From contig CM043699.1 of NCBI GenBank assembly GCA_023935145.1, forward strand, positions 124,509,036 to 124,573,035: a stretch of 64,000 nucleotides of DNA. The letters run 5' to 3'. Below are positions 32,462-43,996 of the stretch, one piece after another. Origin of the DNA: Bretschneidera sinensis (taxonomy: Eukaryota > Streptophyta > Magnoliopsida > Brassicales > Akaniaceae). A program made the position numbers and the translations under genes. Under the pieces are notes generated by a model. It was given only the letters and a program-made list of their open reading frames with translations. It was not told the origin of the DNA and ran no database searches. Each line of letters opens with the position of its first letter. Within the stretch, counting starts at the first letter, position 1.

Positions 32462-34756
32462 TGTAATATCCGTATTTTAAAAAGTTGGGTAAGTGTATAT
32501 TTTTATCAATATGACAAAGAGTTAAATCCCTGAATGGCTGAATGAAGATTTCTGGAGACCAAGGTTGAAAAGCAAAAAAAAAAAAAAAAAAAAAGTCAAC
32601 TTTGAACAGTACTCGGGGCAGCCACCAAGAAAGCAATTTTTGGGTGGAATTATTTTATCTAAGTGTTTGTTGTTTAGTGTGGAAGTGGAGAATAAAGAAA
32701 AAGAAAAAGAAAAACAATATAATGATTATGTTTTCTAATCATGATGTTTTCTTTAGCCATCATGATGTTTTTGTAATTATTATGCCATTATCTCCAAATC
32801 ATGGAGACTATTGAAGGAGGGAGCTGCTGAAATTTTACAGCCAAGCTCTCTTATATATTGAGTACGAGAGGTTTATGAAGGGAACGCGAAAGAATTTTTG
32901 ATTAGTTCCAAATATTTCATCTGTGTTCTTAAAACACTTGGAAATTTATAGAAAAGTGGAAGGAACAAGATTTTGAGAGTATTTTCAAAAATATTTTTGG
33001 AAGCTATCAAAATAGCAGAAGGTAATAAGGTAATGTTATTTTATCATTTATGAAAGTTTCGGAGGTTAAAATAGAAAATTTTCAAACTGTGTAGTTTATG
33101 GAGAAAAGAAGAAATAATAAGAAATTTAAATTCCAATATTATGTCAGGTGTTAGTAGTCAACAATCAGGAGAAAATTCGAGGAAGATCGGGAAAGGCAAA
33201 GAGGTGGCCCACGAGTAGCTTTAAAGTACTACGTGGTGAGTTGGATTTACTCTTAGTAGTCTAAATAAAAATCAATTATTTGGTGATATTATTAAAATTA
33301 ATTATTAAAGTATGCTAGGGTGATAGATGAAAAATTGATTTATGGGTATGATAGGAAATTTGACCAGGTAGAAATATTTTGGTGAGAAATGATATTTTTG
33401 AAAATCATAAGTTTATTTGAGGATAAAAGCAATAAATAAATTATTGATGAGATCTATAGATGTTTTAATACGAATTATGACGAGATGAATTTTAGTGGAT
33501 CTTGTTAAATTTTTATGGATGATTTAAGATGAATTTTAGTGGATTTCGACAAATTCTGATGGACAAGTTGAGATGAAATTTAGTGGATCTGGACAGACTT
33601 TAATGAATTATTTGATGTGATTTGGGTAGAGAAGAATCCTGTGGAATTTTTATAATTTGAATAAAAATTTTATATTACTGTTTCATATCATTGGTCATGT
33701 ACATATGCATTAAATAATATAACCGAAAGAACCGGGAAGGCAGCCGGTCTAATGAAATAACCGTGACAGCCGGTATATGCTGGGATGAAAAAATAAAAAC
33801 CGTGACAGCCGGTATATGCTGGGATGAAAAGTGAAAACCGTGACAGCCGGTATATGCTGGGATGAAAAGTGAAAACCGTGACAGCCGGTATATGCTGGAA
33901 TTAACCGGGAAGGCAGCCGGTCTGATGAGAATAAAAGAACCGGGAGGGCAGCCGGTCTAAGATAATAATAACCTGTCGACAGGTGGGAAGACGTTCCCAT
34001 CATAATCATTCATGCATCTGCATCTATTTTAATTATCATTGCATTATTTGAGATGCTGAGTTGTGGTATATTAATTGTGAATTAAATTATAGATGGTTGG
34101 GTCTCATAAAAAGAGACAGCTATAATGATGAGATTTTCGAGATGTTGAGATGTGATACTTTTTGTGAATTTAATTATAGAAGGTTGAGTTTCATATAAAA
34201 AGACAGTGATAAGAATTATCTAAATGATGGACTTTTTGATATGAACCTCATTACGAGGAAATTAGGAAAAAAAAAAATTGATAGTCTTAAGGTGAACCAA
34301 TGATTGAGAAGAAGAGATTGATAGTAGAAAGTTGTCATCAGGTTATGCGATAAATAATTTTTAATATTAAAGGATTATTGATGGAATTTGGAATACTTTT
34401 AGTAAATTTAATTCGCTGAGCTTGTGAAGCTCACTCCTCACTGTTCAATAATTTCAGGAAGCAGTCAAGATAAATAGTCTGGTGGGTTGAGAATCAGTCG
34501 AGATCTTTTTTCTGTAAGCCAAGTACGTGTTAATATCCTCAGACAATCGAGTTAAAGACTTGTAAAAATTTTATTGTAAATATTCATGCATTTATGTATT
34601 TTATGTTTAAGTGAATATCAGACATGTTTACCTCTCCTGTAAAAAAAAAAAAAATCTGGTAGTATTATATTTATTGTTGCATATATGTGTCGTGCTTGGA
34701 TTTTCAAAATGTGATGACACCGTCCAGGGGTGGCCAACCTGGGATGGGTCGTTACA
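32462..34756 (+). repeat. Element C 5' LTR (2,295 bp)
   Basis: Starts TGTAATATCCGTATTTT and ends GGTCGTTACA. A TATA-like TATATATTG lies at 32852-32860. It contains poly-A near 32575-32594, a CCGG-rich minisatellite (33730-33960) and a perfect 14-base palindrome ACCTGTCGACAGGT (33971-33984). The short open frames inside it repeat in the 3' LTR and are not genes. Confidence 0.97.
33761..33897 (+). repeat. Minisatellite in the C 5' LTR, four units
   Basis: Four copies of CCGTGACAGCCGGTATATGC plus a GGGATGAAAA-type spacer, unit about 36 bp. The 3' LTR has two copies (41048-41110). Three copies of the related ACCGGGAAGGCAGCCGGTC lie around it in both LTRs. Confidence 0.95.
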
Positions 34757-34760
34757 ATTT

Positions 34761-34772
34761 TGGTATCAGAGC
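34761..34772 (+). other. Element C primer-binding site (initiator tRNA-Met)
   Basis: TGGTATCAGAGC, a perfect 12-base complement of the plant initiator tRNA-Met 3' end, four bases after the LTR. Confidence 0.95.
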
Positions 34773-34842
34773 CAGGTTTTAAGATTCTGTAGACTGCATG
34801 AGAACCTAAAAAGTGGAAGATCTAAATAAATAATATTCTTAA

Positions 34843-35706
34843 ATGCAGAGTCTGAGGATGACACGTGGTCGTGCGAGAACTAGAGATAGAGTTCAAAATC
34901 AGAGGGGACGTGGTAGACCCCCAATTTTTAGGAGGACTGAAGTAGATGAAGAAGTCGAGTCGGTGGTTCCCGCAAGGGAACATGGTGATAGTGCAACTGG
35001 TACGAGTAGAGCTGGGGAAGTATCTAAAAGTAGAAATGTTGAATTGCAAGACGCTCTTAACCGTGCTTTAGAGAGAATAAATGCAGCCGAAGAACGGGCT
35101 GCTAATTTGCAAAGAATATTAGAGGAAAGGAATGGAAGAGAACCAGAGGTAGTGAGGCAAGAGGTTCCTGATGGAGGGGTATTTGTAAATGAAATGCAAG
35201 GGGATTGTTTCGTGAGGTTTCTTAAGTTTAAACCTCAGTCATTTAAAGGATCTGTAAATCCGGTGGAAGCTGAACAGTGGATTGAGCATGTGGAAAAATA
35301 TTTTGAGGTTTTACCAGTGTCTGATAAACAGAAGGTTGCCTTTGCTTCGTTTATGCTGGAGGGCGAGGCTTCTCAATGGTGGAAGGATATTTTGCCCAGA
35401 ATGAGTACACGAATATATCAACCTTTGACTTGGAATAAATTTAAGGATGAATTCTTTGCGAAGTATTTTCCAGATTCTTTTCGGGCACAACAAGAAAGAG
35501 AATTTATCCACCTAAAACAGGGAAATTTGTCGGTGGTTGAATATGATAGTAAATTTGTAGCCCTGTCAAGATTTGTACCCGAGTTCGTGAATACGGAGGA
35601 AAGAAAATGCAAGAGATTTTTAGACGGATTACACTATGAAATTCGTTTTAAACTCTCTTACATGGGCATAGGAAATTATGCTGTACTGGTAGATAAAGCA
35701 TTGTAG
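34843..35706 (+). CDS. gag-pol: Element C gag, amino part, ending at an in-frame TAG
   Basis: Structural protein of a chromovirus. From the first ATG (34843) the frame reads MQSLRMTRGRARTRDR; the second ATG (34858) gives the basic start usual for this family and may be the true one. A coiled-coil-like stretch (ALNRALERINAAEERAANLQ, about residues 70-90) is followed by the capsid domain at about residues 125-270: FLKFKPQSFKGS, ASFMLEGEASQWWKDIL, KYFPDSFRAQQEREFIHLKQG and RFLDGLHYEIRFKLSY. At 35704-35706 a TAG follows DKAL, then the same frame goes on to the end of pol. Ty3/gypsy chromoviruses normally have one continuous gag-pol frame here, so the TAG is probably a recent C-to-T change. Read-through cannot be excluded. 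Confidence 0.93.
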   Translation: MQSLRMTRGRARTRDRVQNQRGRGRPPIFRRTEVDEEVESVVPAREHGDSATGTSRAGEVSKSRNVELQDALNRALERINAAEERAANLQRILEERNGREPEVVRQEVPDGGVFVNEMQGDCFVRFLKFKPQSFKGSVNPVEAEQWIEHVEKYFEVLPVSDKQKVAFASFMLEGEASQWWKDILPRMSTRIYQPLTWNKFKDEFFAKYFPDSFRAQQEREFIHLKQGNLSVVEYDSKFVALSRFVPEFVNTEERKCKRFLDGLHYEIRFKLSYMGIGNYAVLVDKAL

Positions 35707-38700
35707 ATTGAGAGAGATTTAATAGAGTTTAAAGGTAGGAGGGATTGGTTGAAGAGAACTAGATTTGAGGGATCTAGAGGTGGTAGCAGTATGGCTGTAC
35801 AGGGTGGGAGACCACCCCAGAGGGGGCGTTCTTTGTCACAAGGAACGGTAGGGCAGACTCAGAGGCAAGCAAGATCTGTTACTTCAGTAGCTCAGAGTAA
35901 TACCAATGGGACCCCTCGATTTGGGAGACAGGCTATGGGGATTGGGAGTTATGGTAGAGGAATGAATATGCTGCCAAGGGGAAGTGAAAATCTGATTTAT
36001 GATCGGGAGTCAAGGGTTTGCTTTAAATGTAATCAGATGGGGCATTTATCTCGGAACTGCCCTACACAGATATGCTTTGTATGTGGTGAGGGAGGACATG
36101 TTGCTGCAGATTGTCCAGCGGGGAAGTCAGTTGAAGCAAGCATTGGAAGTGTCGGGAGAAGACCGATGGAGAGAGGCAGCGGATCAGGAAGTGTTCGGGG
36201 CAGAGGTCGAGGATCTGTAGCAGAGCGAGGACGTGGCAGTCAGATTTATTTCAGAGATGGCAGAGTCTATGCATTGACCCAGCAGGATGCACAAGCCACT
36301 CCTGATGTTGTTATGGGTATGATATCTATCCTTGGTAGGGCTGCTAGATTATTGATTGATCCTGGTGCAACCTATTCTTTTGCGTCTAGTAATTATATGA
36401 AGTCTATTGATGTCAGTGCTAGTCCTTTGATGCATGCCATTATTGTTGAGGTTCCTACTGGAGATAGGGTTATTATCAGAACAATTTATCAAAGTTGTGT
36501 GATTAATATTGCTGACCGAGAATTTGAGGTTGATTTATTGCCTTTAGATATGACAGATTTTGATGTAATTCTAGGGATGAATTGGCTATCTGCATGTCAT
36601 GCATGGGTAGATTGTTTTAAGAAAAATGTGGTGTTCAGGATACCCGGGCAGGAGGAGTTTAATTTTCAGGGAGAACGTAAAATACTTGTTAATTGTCTGA
36701 TTTCTGCCATAACTGCTAGTAAATGGTTGAGGAAGGGTTGTGAGGGGTATTTAGCATATGTGGTGGATTCTAGCAAAGAAGGTAGACAGTTAGAAGAAAT
36801 CTCTGTGGTAAAAGATTTTTCTGATGTATTCTCTGAAGAGTTGTCTGGATTGCCTTCCAATAGGGAGATCGAATTTTCTATTGAAGTGATTCCAGGATCA
36901 GCACCTATATCCATAGCACCCTATAGAATGGCACCAGCTGAATTGAGAGAGTTGAAAGTTCAGCTTCAGGAGTTGCTAAATAAACAGTTTATCCAACCTA
37001 GTACATCACCCTGGGGAGCCCCTGTGTTATTTGTCAAGAAGAAGGATGGGACATTAAGGTTGTGTGTTGATTATAGACAATTAAATAAGATCACAATCAA
37101 AAATAGATATCCTTTACCCAGGATAGATGACCTATTCGAGCAATTACAAGGAGCTAGAGTGTTCTCTAAGATAGACTTGAGGTCGGGATATCATCAATTA
37201 AGGATAAAAGAGGGGGACGTACCTAAAACTGCTTTTAGGACACGTTATGGTCATTATGAGTTCTTAGTGATGCCTTTTGGGTTGACCAATGCTCCTGCGG
37301 CATTTATGGATCTTATGAACCGGGTGTTTAAACCATTCTTGGACAGATTTGTAATTGTGTTTATTGATGATATTTTAGTATATTCTAAGAATGAAGAGGA
37401 GTATATGCGACATTTGGAGATAGTGTTGGAGATCCTGAGGAATGAGAAATTATATGCGAAATTTCCTAAATGTGAGTTTTGGTTGAATGAAATATCCTTC
37501 TTGGGCCATATTGTGTCGGGAGATGGAATAGCAGTTGACCCACAAAAAGTAGAAGCAGTGTTGACTTGGGAGAGACCCACGAATGTAACTGAAATTAGAA
37601 GCTTTTTGGGATTGGCTGGCTATTATAGGAGATTTATTCAAAAATTTTCTATGTTTGCTAGACCTTTGACTACATTGACCAGGAAAGATGAAAAGTTTAA
37701 GTGGTCAGAGGAGTGTGAGAGAAGTTTTCAACTGTTGAAAGAAAAACTGACTACTGCCCCAGTATTAGTGCTTCCATCTGGTGATGAAGGATTTGTGGTC
37801 TATAGTGATGCGTCGCATCAGGGGTTGGGATGTGCGTTGATGCAACATGGGAAAGTTATAGCTTATGCATCTAGGCAACTGAAGAATCATGAGAGAAATT
37901 ACCCGACCCATGATTTAGAATTGGCTGCAATAGTCTTTGCTTTGAAGATTTGGAGACACCATTTATATGGAGCCAAGTGTGAAATTTTTACTGATCATAA
38001 AAGTTTGACGCATTTACCAACCCAGAAGGAGTTGAATTTAAGGCAGAGGAGGTGGATGGAATTAATTTGTGATTATGATTGTACAATTCATTATCATCCA
38101 GGAAAGGCTAATGTAGTAGCAGATGCATTGAGTAGAAAAGCTACAGGGAGATTAGCTGCTTTTGAGAGTCATGATACTAGCTTGATGATAGAATTAAGAG
38201 AAATGAGGATGCAATTGAGTGTCAATGATAAAGGAGCATTGATGGCAAATATGGTAGTTCAATCTCCTATTATTGATCGTTTATTACAGCTACAGAGTAA
38301 AGATGAGGGAATAGAGAAAATCAGGCAGGAAGTGTTGAGCGGGAAGCCGACCGAGTTTAGAATCAGAGATGATGGTATGGTAGTATCGGGACAAAGAATT
38401 TGTGTTCCCAATGATGAAGAGATGAGAAAAGAAATACTAAAGGAGGCTCATGATTCGATATATTCCATGCACCCGGGAAATAATAAGATGTACAGGGGGC
38501 TAAAACAGAATTATTGGTGGTCAGGGATGAAGAGGGATGTAGCAGAATACATTGCTAAATGTTTGACTTGTCAACAGGTAAAATCTGAGAATAGGTATCC
38601 AGCAGGTTTATTACAACCTCTTCCGATACCTGAGTGGCCATGGGAAAATGTAAGTATAGATTTTGTCTCTGGTTTTCCCCGTACCCAGAGAGGGTATGAT

Positions 38701-39696
38701 GCTGTGTGGGTTATAGTGGATAGACTTTCTAAATCTTCACATTTTCTTCCTATTAAAACTACCTGGAGTCCAGAAAAGTTGGCTGAGTTGTATGTGGCAG
38801 AGATAGTGAAATTACATGGAGTGCCCTTGACTATTGTGTCTGATAGAGATTCTAGATTTACTTCTAGATTTTGGAGGGGTTTTCAAGAAGCTATGGGTAC
38901 GCAATTACAGTTTAGTACAGCTTTTCACCCACAAACAGATGGACAGACAGAGAGAATCATCAGAATACTAGAAGATATGCTGAGGGCAAGTGTATTGAGC
39001 TTCTCAGTAAGCTGGGATGCTTACTTGCCTTTGATAGAGTTTGCATACAATAATCAGTATCAAACTAGTATTGGGATGGCACCCTTCGAAGCTTTGTATG
39101 GAAGGAGGTGTAGAACTCCAGTATGCTGGGAAGAAGTTGGAGAGAGAAAGATATATGGCCCAGAAATGATAGACTTGACTACTGAAAGAATCAAACTGGT
39201 TAGGGAGAATCTCAGAGCAGCTCAGAGCAGACAGAAAGGATATGCTGACAAAAGAAGACGACCTCTTGAATTCCAAGTTGGTGATTGGGTATTCTTGAAG
39301 ATATCTCCGTGGAAGGGAGTGTTGAGATTTAAGAAGAAGGGAAAGTTGAGCCCAAGATTTATGGGGCCCTATGAGGTGATCGAAAGAATTGGACCCGTAG
39401 CATATCGTTTGAATTTGCCTATGGAATTAAGGCAATTACATAATGTTTTTCATGTGTCACTACTGAGGAAGTACTTGCACGATGAGTCCAATGATATCAC
39501 GAATCAAGCGATAGAAATTCAGAAGGACTTGACTATTATGCTAGCCCCAGTCAGAATCCTAGACAGAAAAGAGCAAGTCTTACGCAATAAAGTTATTCCT
39601 TTGATTCAAGTATTATGGCGCAATAAAGATGTTGAAGAAATCACGTGGGAACATGAAGCAATAATGAGGAAGGATTATCCCCAACTCTTTACTTGA
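35707..39696 (+). CDS. gag-pol: Element C gag nucleocapsid and complete pol polyprotein
   Basis: Open for 1,330 codons in the gag frame; the first ATG is at 35749 and residue numbers count from there. Two zinc knuckles at about 90-130 ([14 protein letters not shown] and [14 protein letters not shown]). Protease with [14 protein letters not shown] near 200; the motif is D-P-G, not D-S/T-G. RT at about 390-600, with [20 protein letters not shown] and catalytic FIDD at 538-541. RNase H from about 680 ([22 protein letters not shown]). Integrase: HHCC zinc site at about 900-945, core SIDF near 970, SDRDSRF near 1030 and the glutamate in TDGQTERI near 1066. GPY/F module ([21 protein letters not shown]), then a carboxyl chromodomain-like segment (about 1262-1315) ending PQLFT. 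All domains of the Tekay/Del order are present, with no stop or frameshift. Confidence 0.97.
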   Translation: MERDLIEFKGRRDWLKRTRFEGSRGGSSMAVQGGRPPQRGRSLSQGTVGQTQRQARSVTSVAQSNTNGTPRFGRQAMGIGSYGRGMNMLPRGSENLIYDRESRVCFKCNQMGHLSRNCPTQICFVCGEGGHVAADCPAGKSVEASIGSVGRRPMERGSGSGSVRGRGRGSVAERGRGSQIYFRDGRVYALTQQDAQATPDVVMGMISILGRAARLLIDPGATYSFASSNYMKSIDVSASPLMHAIIVEVPTGDRVIIRTIYQSCVINIADREFEVDLLPLDMTDFDVILGMNWLSACHAWVDCFKKNVVFRIPGQEEFNFQGERKILVNCLISAITASKWLRKGCEGYLAYVVDSSKEGRQLEEISVVKDFSDVFSEELSGLPSNREIEFSIEVIPGSAPISIAPYRMAPAELRELKVQLQELLNKQFIQPSTSPWGAPVLFVKKKDGTLRLCVDYRQLNKITIKNRYPLPRIDDLFEQLQGARVFSKIDLRSGYHQLRIKEGDVPKTAFRTRYGHYEFLVMPFGLTNAPAAFMDLMNRVFKPFLDRFVIVFIDDILVYSKNEEEYMRHLEIVLEILRNEKLYAKFPKCEFWLNEISFLGHIVSGDGIAVDPQKVEAVLTWERPTNVTEIRSFLGLAGYYRRFIQKFSMFARPLTTLTRKDEKFKWSEECERSFQLLKEKLTTAPVLVLPSGDEGFVVYSDASHQGLGCALMQHGKVIAYASRQLKNHERNYPTHDLELAAIVFALKIWRHHLYGAKCEIFTDHKSLTHLPTQKELNLRQRRWMELICDYDCTIHYHPGKANVVADALSRKATGRLAAFESHDTSLMIELREMRMQLSVNDKGALMANMVVQSPIIDRLLQLQSKDEGIEKIRQEVLSGKPTEFRIRDDGMVVSGQRICVPNDEEMRKEILKEAHDSIYSMHPGNNKMYRGLKQNYWWSGMKRDVAEYIAKCLTCQQVKSENRYPAGLLQPLPIPEWPWENVSIDFVSGFPRTQRGYDAVWVIVDRLSKSSHFLPIKTTWSPEKLAELYVAEIVKLHGVPLTIVSDRDSRFTSRFWRGFQEAMGTQLQFSTAFHPQTDGQTERIIRILEDMLRASVLSFSVSWDAYLPLIEFAYNNQYQTSIGMAPFEALYGRRCRTPVCWEEVGERKIYGPEMIDLTTERIKLVRENLRAAQSRQKGYADKRRRPLEFQVGDWVFLKISPWKGVLRFKKKGKLSPRFMGPYEVIERIGPVAYRLNLPMELRQLHNVFHVSLLRKYLHDESNDITNQAIEIQKDLTIMLAPVRILDRKEQVLRNKVIPLIQVLWRNKDVEEITWEHEAIMRKDYPQLFT

Positions 39697-39731
39697 TTTC
39701 AACAAGGAAATTTCGGGGACAAAATTTTTTT

Positions 39732-39745
39732 AAGGTGGGTAGAAT
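39732..39745 (+). other. Element C polypurine tract
   Basis: AAGGTGGGTAGAAT just before the 3' LTR, preceded by the GGGGACAAAATTTTTTT element common before Tekay/Del 3' LTRs. It would prime plus-strand DNA synthesis. Confidence 0.85.
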
Positions 39746-41968
39746 TGTAATATCCGTATTTTAAAAAGTTGGGTAAGTGTATATTTTTATCAATATGACA
39801 AAGAGTTAAATCCCTGAATGGCTGAATGAAGATTTCTGGAGACCAAGGTTGAAAAGCAAAAAAAAAAAAAAAAAAAAAAAAGTCAACTTTGAACAGTACT
39901 CGGGGCAGCCACCAAGAAAGCAATTTTTGGGTGGAATTATTTTATCTAAGTGTTTGTTGTTTAGTGTGGAAGTGGAGAATAAAGAAAAAGAAAAAGAAAA
40001 ACAATATAATGATTATGTTTTCTAATCATGATGTTTTCTTTAGCCATCATGATGTTTTTGTAATTATTATGCCATTATCTCCAAATCATGGAGACTATTG
40101 AAGGAGGGAGCTGCTGAAATTTTGCAGCCAAGCTCTCTTATATATTGAGTACGAGAGGTTTATGAAGGGAACGCGAAAGAATTTTTGATTAGTTCCAAAT
40201 ATTTCATCTGTGTTCTTAAAACACTTGGAAATTTATAGAAAGGTGGAAGGAACAAGATTTTGAGAGTATTTTCAAAAATATTTTTGGAAGCTATCAAAAT
40301 AGCAGAAGGTAATAAGGTAATGTTATTTTATCATTTATGAAAGTTTCGGAGGTTAAAATAGAAAATTTTCAAACTGTGTAGTTTATGGAGAAAAGAAGAA
40401 ATAATAAGAAATTTAAATTCCAATATTATGTCAGGTGTTGGTAGTCAACAATCAGGAGAAAATTCGAGAAAGATCGGGAAAGGCAAAGAGGTGGCCCACG
40501 AGTAGCTTTAAAGTACTACGTGGTGAGTTGGATTTACTCTTAGTAGTCTAAATAAAAATCAATTATTTGGTGATATTATTAAAATTAATTATTAAAGTAT
40601 GCTAGGGTGATAGATGAAAAATTGATTTATGGGTATGATAGGAAATTTGACCAGGTAGAAATATTTTGGTGAGAAATGATATTTTTGAAAATCATAAGTT
40701 TATTTGAGGATAAAAGCAATAAATAAATTATTGATGAGATCTATAGATGTTTTAATACGAATTATGACGAGATGAATTTTAGTGGATCTTGTTAAATTTT
40801 TATGGATGATTTAAGATGAATTTTAGTGGATTTCGACAAATTCTGATGGACAAGTTGAGAAGAAATTTAGTGGATCTGGACAGACTTTAATGAATTATTT
40901 GATGTGATTTGGGTAGAGAAGAATCTTGTGGAATTTTTATAATTTGAATAAAAAATTTATATTACTGTTTCATATCATTGGTCATGTACATATGCATTAA
41001 ATAATATAACCGAAAGAACCGGGAAGGCAGCCGGTCTAATGAAATAACCGTGACAGCCGGTATATGCTGGGATGAAAAAATAAAAACCGTGACAGCCGGT
41101 ATATGCTGGAATTAACCGGGAAGGCAGCCGGTCTGATGAGAATAAAAGAACCGGGAGGGCAGCCGGTCTAAGATAATAATAACCTGTCGACAGGTGGGAA
41201 GACGTTCCCATCATAATCATTCATGCATCTGCATCTGTTTTAATTATCATTGCATTATTTGAGATGCTGAGTTGTGGTATATTAATTGTGAATTAAATTA
41301 TAGATGGTTGGGTCTCATAAAAAGAGACAGCTATAATGATGAGATTTTCGAGATGTTGAGATGTGATACTTTTTGTGAATTTAATTATAGAAGGTTGAGT
41401 TTCATATAAAAAGACAGTGATAAGAATTATCTAAATGATGGACTTTTTGATATGAACCTCATTACGAGGAAATTAGGAAAAAAAAAATTGATAGTCTTAA
41501 GGTGAACCAATGATTGAGAAGAAGAGATTGATAGTAGAAAGTTGTCATCAGGTTATGCGATAAATAATTTTTAATATTAAAGGATTATTGATGGAATTTG
41601 GAATACTTTTAGTAAATTTAATTCGCTGAGCTTGTGAAGCTCACTCCTCACTGTTCAATAATTTCAGGAAGCAATCAAGATAAATAGTCTGGTGGGTTGA
41701 GAATCAGTCGAGATCTTTTTTCTGTAAGCCAAGTACGTGTTAATATCCTCAGACAATCGAGCTAAAGACTTGTAAAAATTTTATTGTAAATATTCATGCA
41801 TTTATGTATTTTATGTTTAAGTGAATATCAGACATGTTTACCTCTCCTGTAAAAAAAAAAAAAAAATCTGGTAGTATTATATTTATTGTTGCATATATGT
41901 GTCGTGCTTGGATTTTCAAAATGTGATGACACCGTCCAGGGGTGGCCAACCTGGGATGGGTCGTTACA
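39746..41968 (+). repeat. Element C 3' LTR (2,223 bp)
   Basis: Nearly identical to the 5' LTR. The 72-bp length difference is essentially two missing minisatellite units, with small poly-A changes. The palindrome ACCTGTCGACAGGT is at 41182-41195. Confidence 0.97.
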
Positions 41969-41973
41969 ATGTC

Positions 41974-43996
41974 GTATCTCATCAGGGGATTGAGGTCGAC
42001 AAAGCGAAGGTGGACTTGATTTCCAACCTTCCACCCCCACGTACAGTGAAGGAGGTTAGATTTTTTCTGGGCCATGCAGGTTTCTACAAGCAATTTATCC
42101 AGAATTTCAACAAAATTGCCAGGCCCTTGTGCCAGTTATTACAAAAGGATGCCCCATTTATATTTAACGAGGATTGTAAGAAAACATTTGGGAAATCTGA
42201 AGAAGATTCTGACGTCCACATCCATTATTCAGCCACCCAACTGGGGTGTGCCTTTTGAGATTATGTGTGACGTATCAGATTATGCTGTTGGAGCTGTTTT
42301 GGGGCAGTGTGTTGATAAACTTCCCCATGTTATCTATTATGCAAGTCAAACTCTAAACGACGCACAACTTAATTACTCTACCATTGAGAAGGAGTTGTTA
42401 GCAGTTGTTTTTGCATTAGACAAGTTCAGATCCTACTTGTTAGGATCTAAAGTCATTATCTACTCGGACCATGCAGCATTGAAGTATCTTTTCTCTAAAA
42501 AAGATGTTAAATCTCGTCTTATCCGATAGAGCTTGCTACTTCAAGAGTTCGACATTGAGATTCGGGATAAGAAAGATTCAGAAAATGTGGTTGCGGACAA
42601 TTTGTCTAGATTGATTATGGAATTCACTGAGACCGCCACTCCAATTTCTGAAACCTTTCCTGATGAGTAGTTAATGCTCGTTGCTCAAAATCCCGCTCTA
42701 TGGTTTGCTGATATAGTGAACTATCTTGTCACCGGACACATACCTTTGCGTTGGGGGGGACAAGATAAATCAAAGTTTTTAGCCATGGTAAAACATTTTT
42801 TCTGGGATGATCCTTATCTGTTTAAGTATTGTCCCGATCAGATCATCAAAAGGTGTATTCCTGAGCATGACCAATCTAACGTCATCGCCTTTTGTCATGA
42901 TCATACTTGTGGAGGCCATTTCAGTGCTAACAAGACCGCTGCAAAGATTTTGCAGTGTAGATTTTATTGGCCTACCATGTTCCGAGACTCTCACACTTAC
43001 TGTGTATCGTGTGAGCGTTGCCAAAAGCTAAGGAGTCTTTCTAGGAGGAATATGATGCCCCTCAACCCTATTCTAATTGTTGAGATTTTTGACGTGTGGG
43101 GCATTGATTTTATGGGACCATTTCCAAACTCCTTTGGCAACTTGTACATTCTAGTTGCTGTGGACTATCTGTCCAAGTGGGTGGAGGCCGTTGCATGCAA
43201 GACCAATGACCACAGAGTTGTGGTCCAGTTTTTGAATGCCACTATTTTTGCTCGATTTGGTATGCCTCGAGCAATCATAAGTGATGGAGGTAAGAACTTT
43301 TGCAACCGGATTTTTGAGCAGTTGATGAATAAGTATTTCATCACACACAAGGTTGCCACCCCATATCACCCGCAGACGAGTGGACAAGTGAAAATTTCTA
43401 ATCGCGAGATCAAACACATTTTAGAGAAAACTGTGAACCCTAGTAGAAAGGATTGGTCTCTGCGATTGACTGATGCACTGTGGGCATATCAAACAGCCTT
43501 CAAGATGCCAATTGGCATGTCTCCCTCTCGTATTGTGTACGGAAAGGCATGTCACCTTCCGGTCGAATTAGAGCATCGTGCATATTGGGCTATCAAGCAA
43601 TTGAATTTCAATCTTTCCAAGGCTGGCTCACAATGAAAGCTTCAACTCAATGAATTGGAGGAGCTACGGAATGATGCATATAAGTGTGCCCGATCATACA
43701 AAGCACAAATGAAGAAAACTCATGACTAAAACATTTTGAGACGAGCTTTGGAGCCGGGTCAGAAAGTTCTTCTTTACAATTCGCGCCTGCATCTTTTTCC
43801 AAGCAAGCTCAAATCTCGATGGACAGGCCCATTTATTATTCGGTCGATTTTTCCTCATAGGGCCATCGAGATTGAGGATCCAAAGAATGGTAATACTTTC
43901 AAGTTAAATGGACATAGGCTCAAACCATTCTTGGAGTTGAGGAGTCCGGACATAGAGACGATATTATTGGAGGATCCTAGTTACTCTGATTGAGTG
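41974..43996 (+). pseudogene. Element B RT end, RNase H and integrase
   Basis: B resumes after C with VSHQGIEVDKAKVDLISNLPPP and FFLGHAGFYKQFIQNF. A small indel near 42190 shifts the frame. RNase H (to about 42620) has MCDVSDYAVGAVLGQ, IYSDHAALKYLFSKKD and ENVVADNLSRL. Integrase (42674-43996) has the zinc site [19 protein letters not shown]...[10 protein letters not shown], core [26 protein letters not shown] and [11 protein letters not shown] with the third acid, and a tail with [19 protein letters not shown] ending PSYSD. Stops at about 42526, 42668, 43634 and 43726 break it, but the three catalytic acids remain readable. Confidence 0.88.

Larger units (their letters stand above)
32462..41968 (+). 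mobile_element. Element C: young, nearly intact Tekay/Del chromovirus
   Basis: LTRs 32462-34756 and 39746-41968 enclose a tRNA-Met PBS, a gag-pol frame and a polypurine tract. The TSD ATGTC is exact (32457-32461 and 41969-41973); removing the element rejoins element B at GGGCATGTC-GTATCTCATC, the sequence found uninterrupted in D and F. The LTRs differ by only about a dozen substitutions over 2.2 kb, short poly-A length changes and two minisatellite units. It is the youngest insertion here by LTR identity and by nesting. Confidence 0.97.

Noticed and set aside
32602..32814. A 70-codon frame found identically at 39889-40101
   Set aside because: It lies in both LTRs of element C, upstream of or across the promoter, and its identity only reflects LTR identity.
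34843..39696. Endogenous pararetrovirus or other integrated plant virus
   Set aside because: The domain order PR-RT-RH-INT with chromodomain, LTRs and TSD is that of a Ty3/gypsy chromovirus; no movement protein is present.
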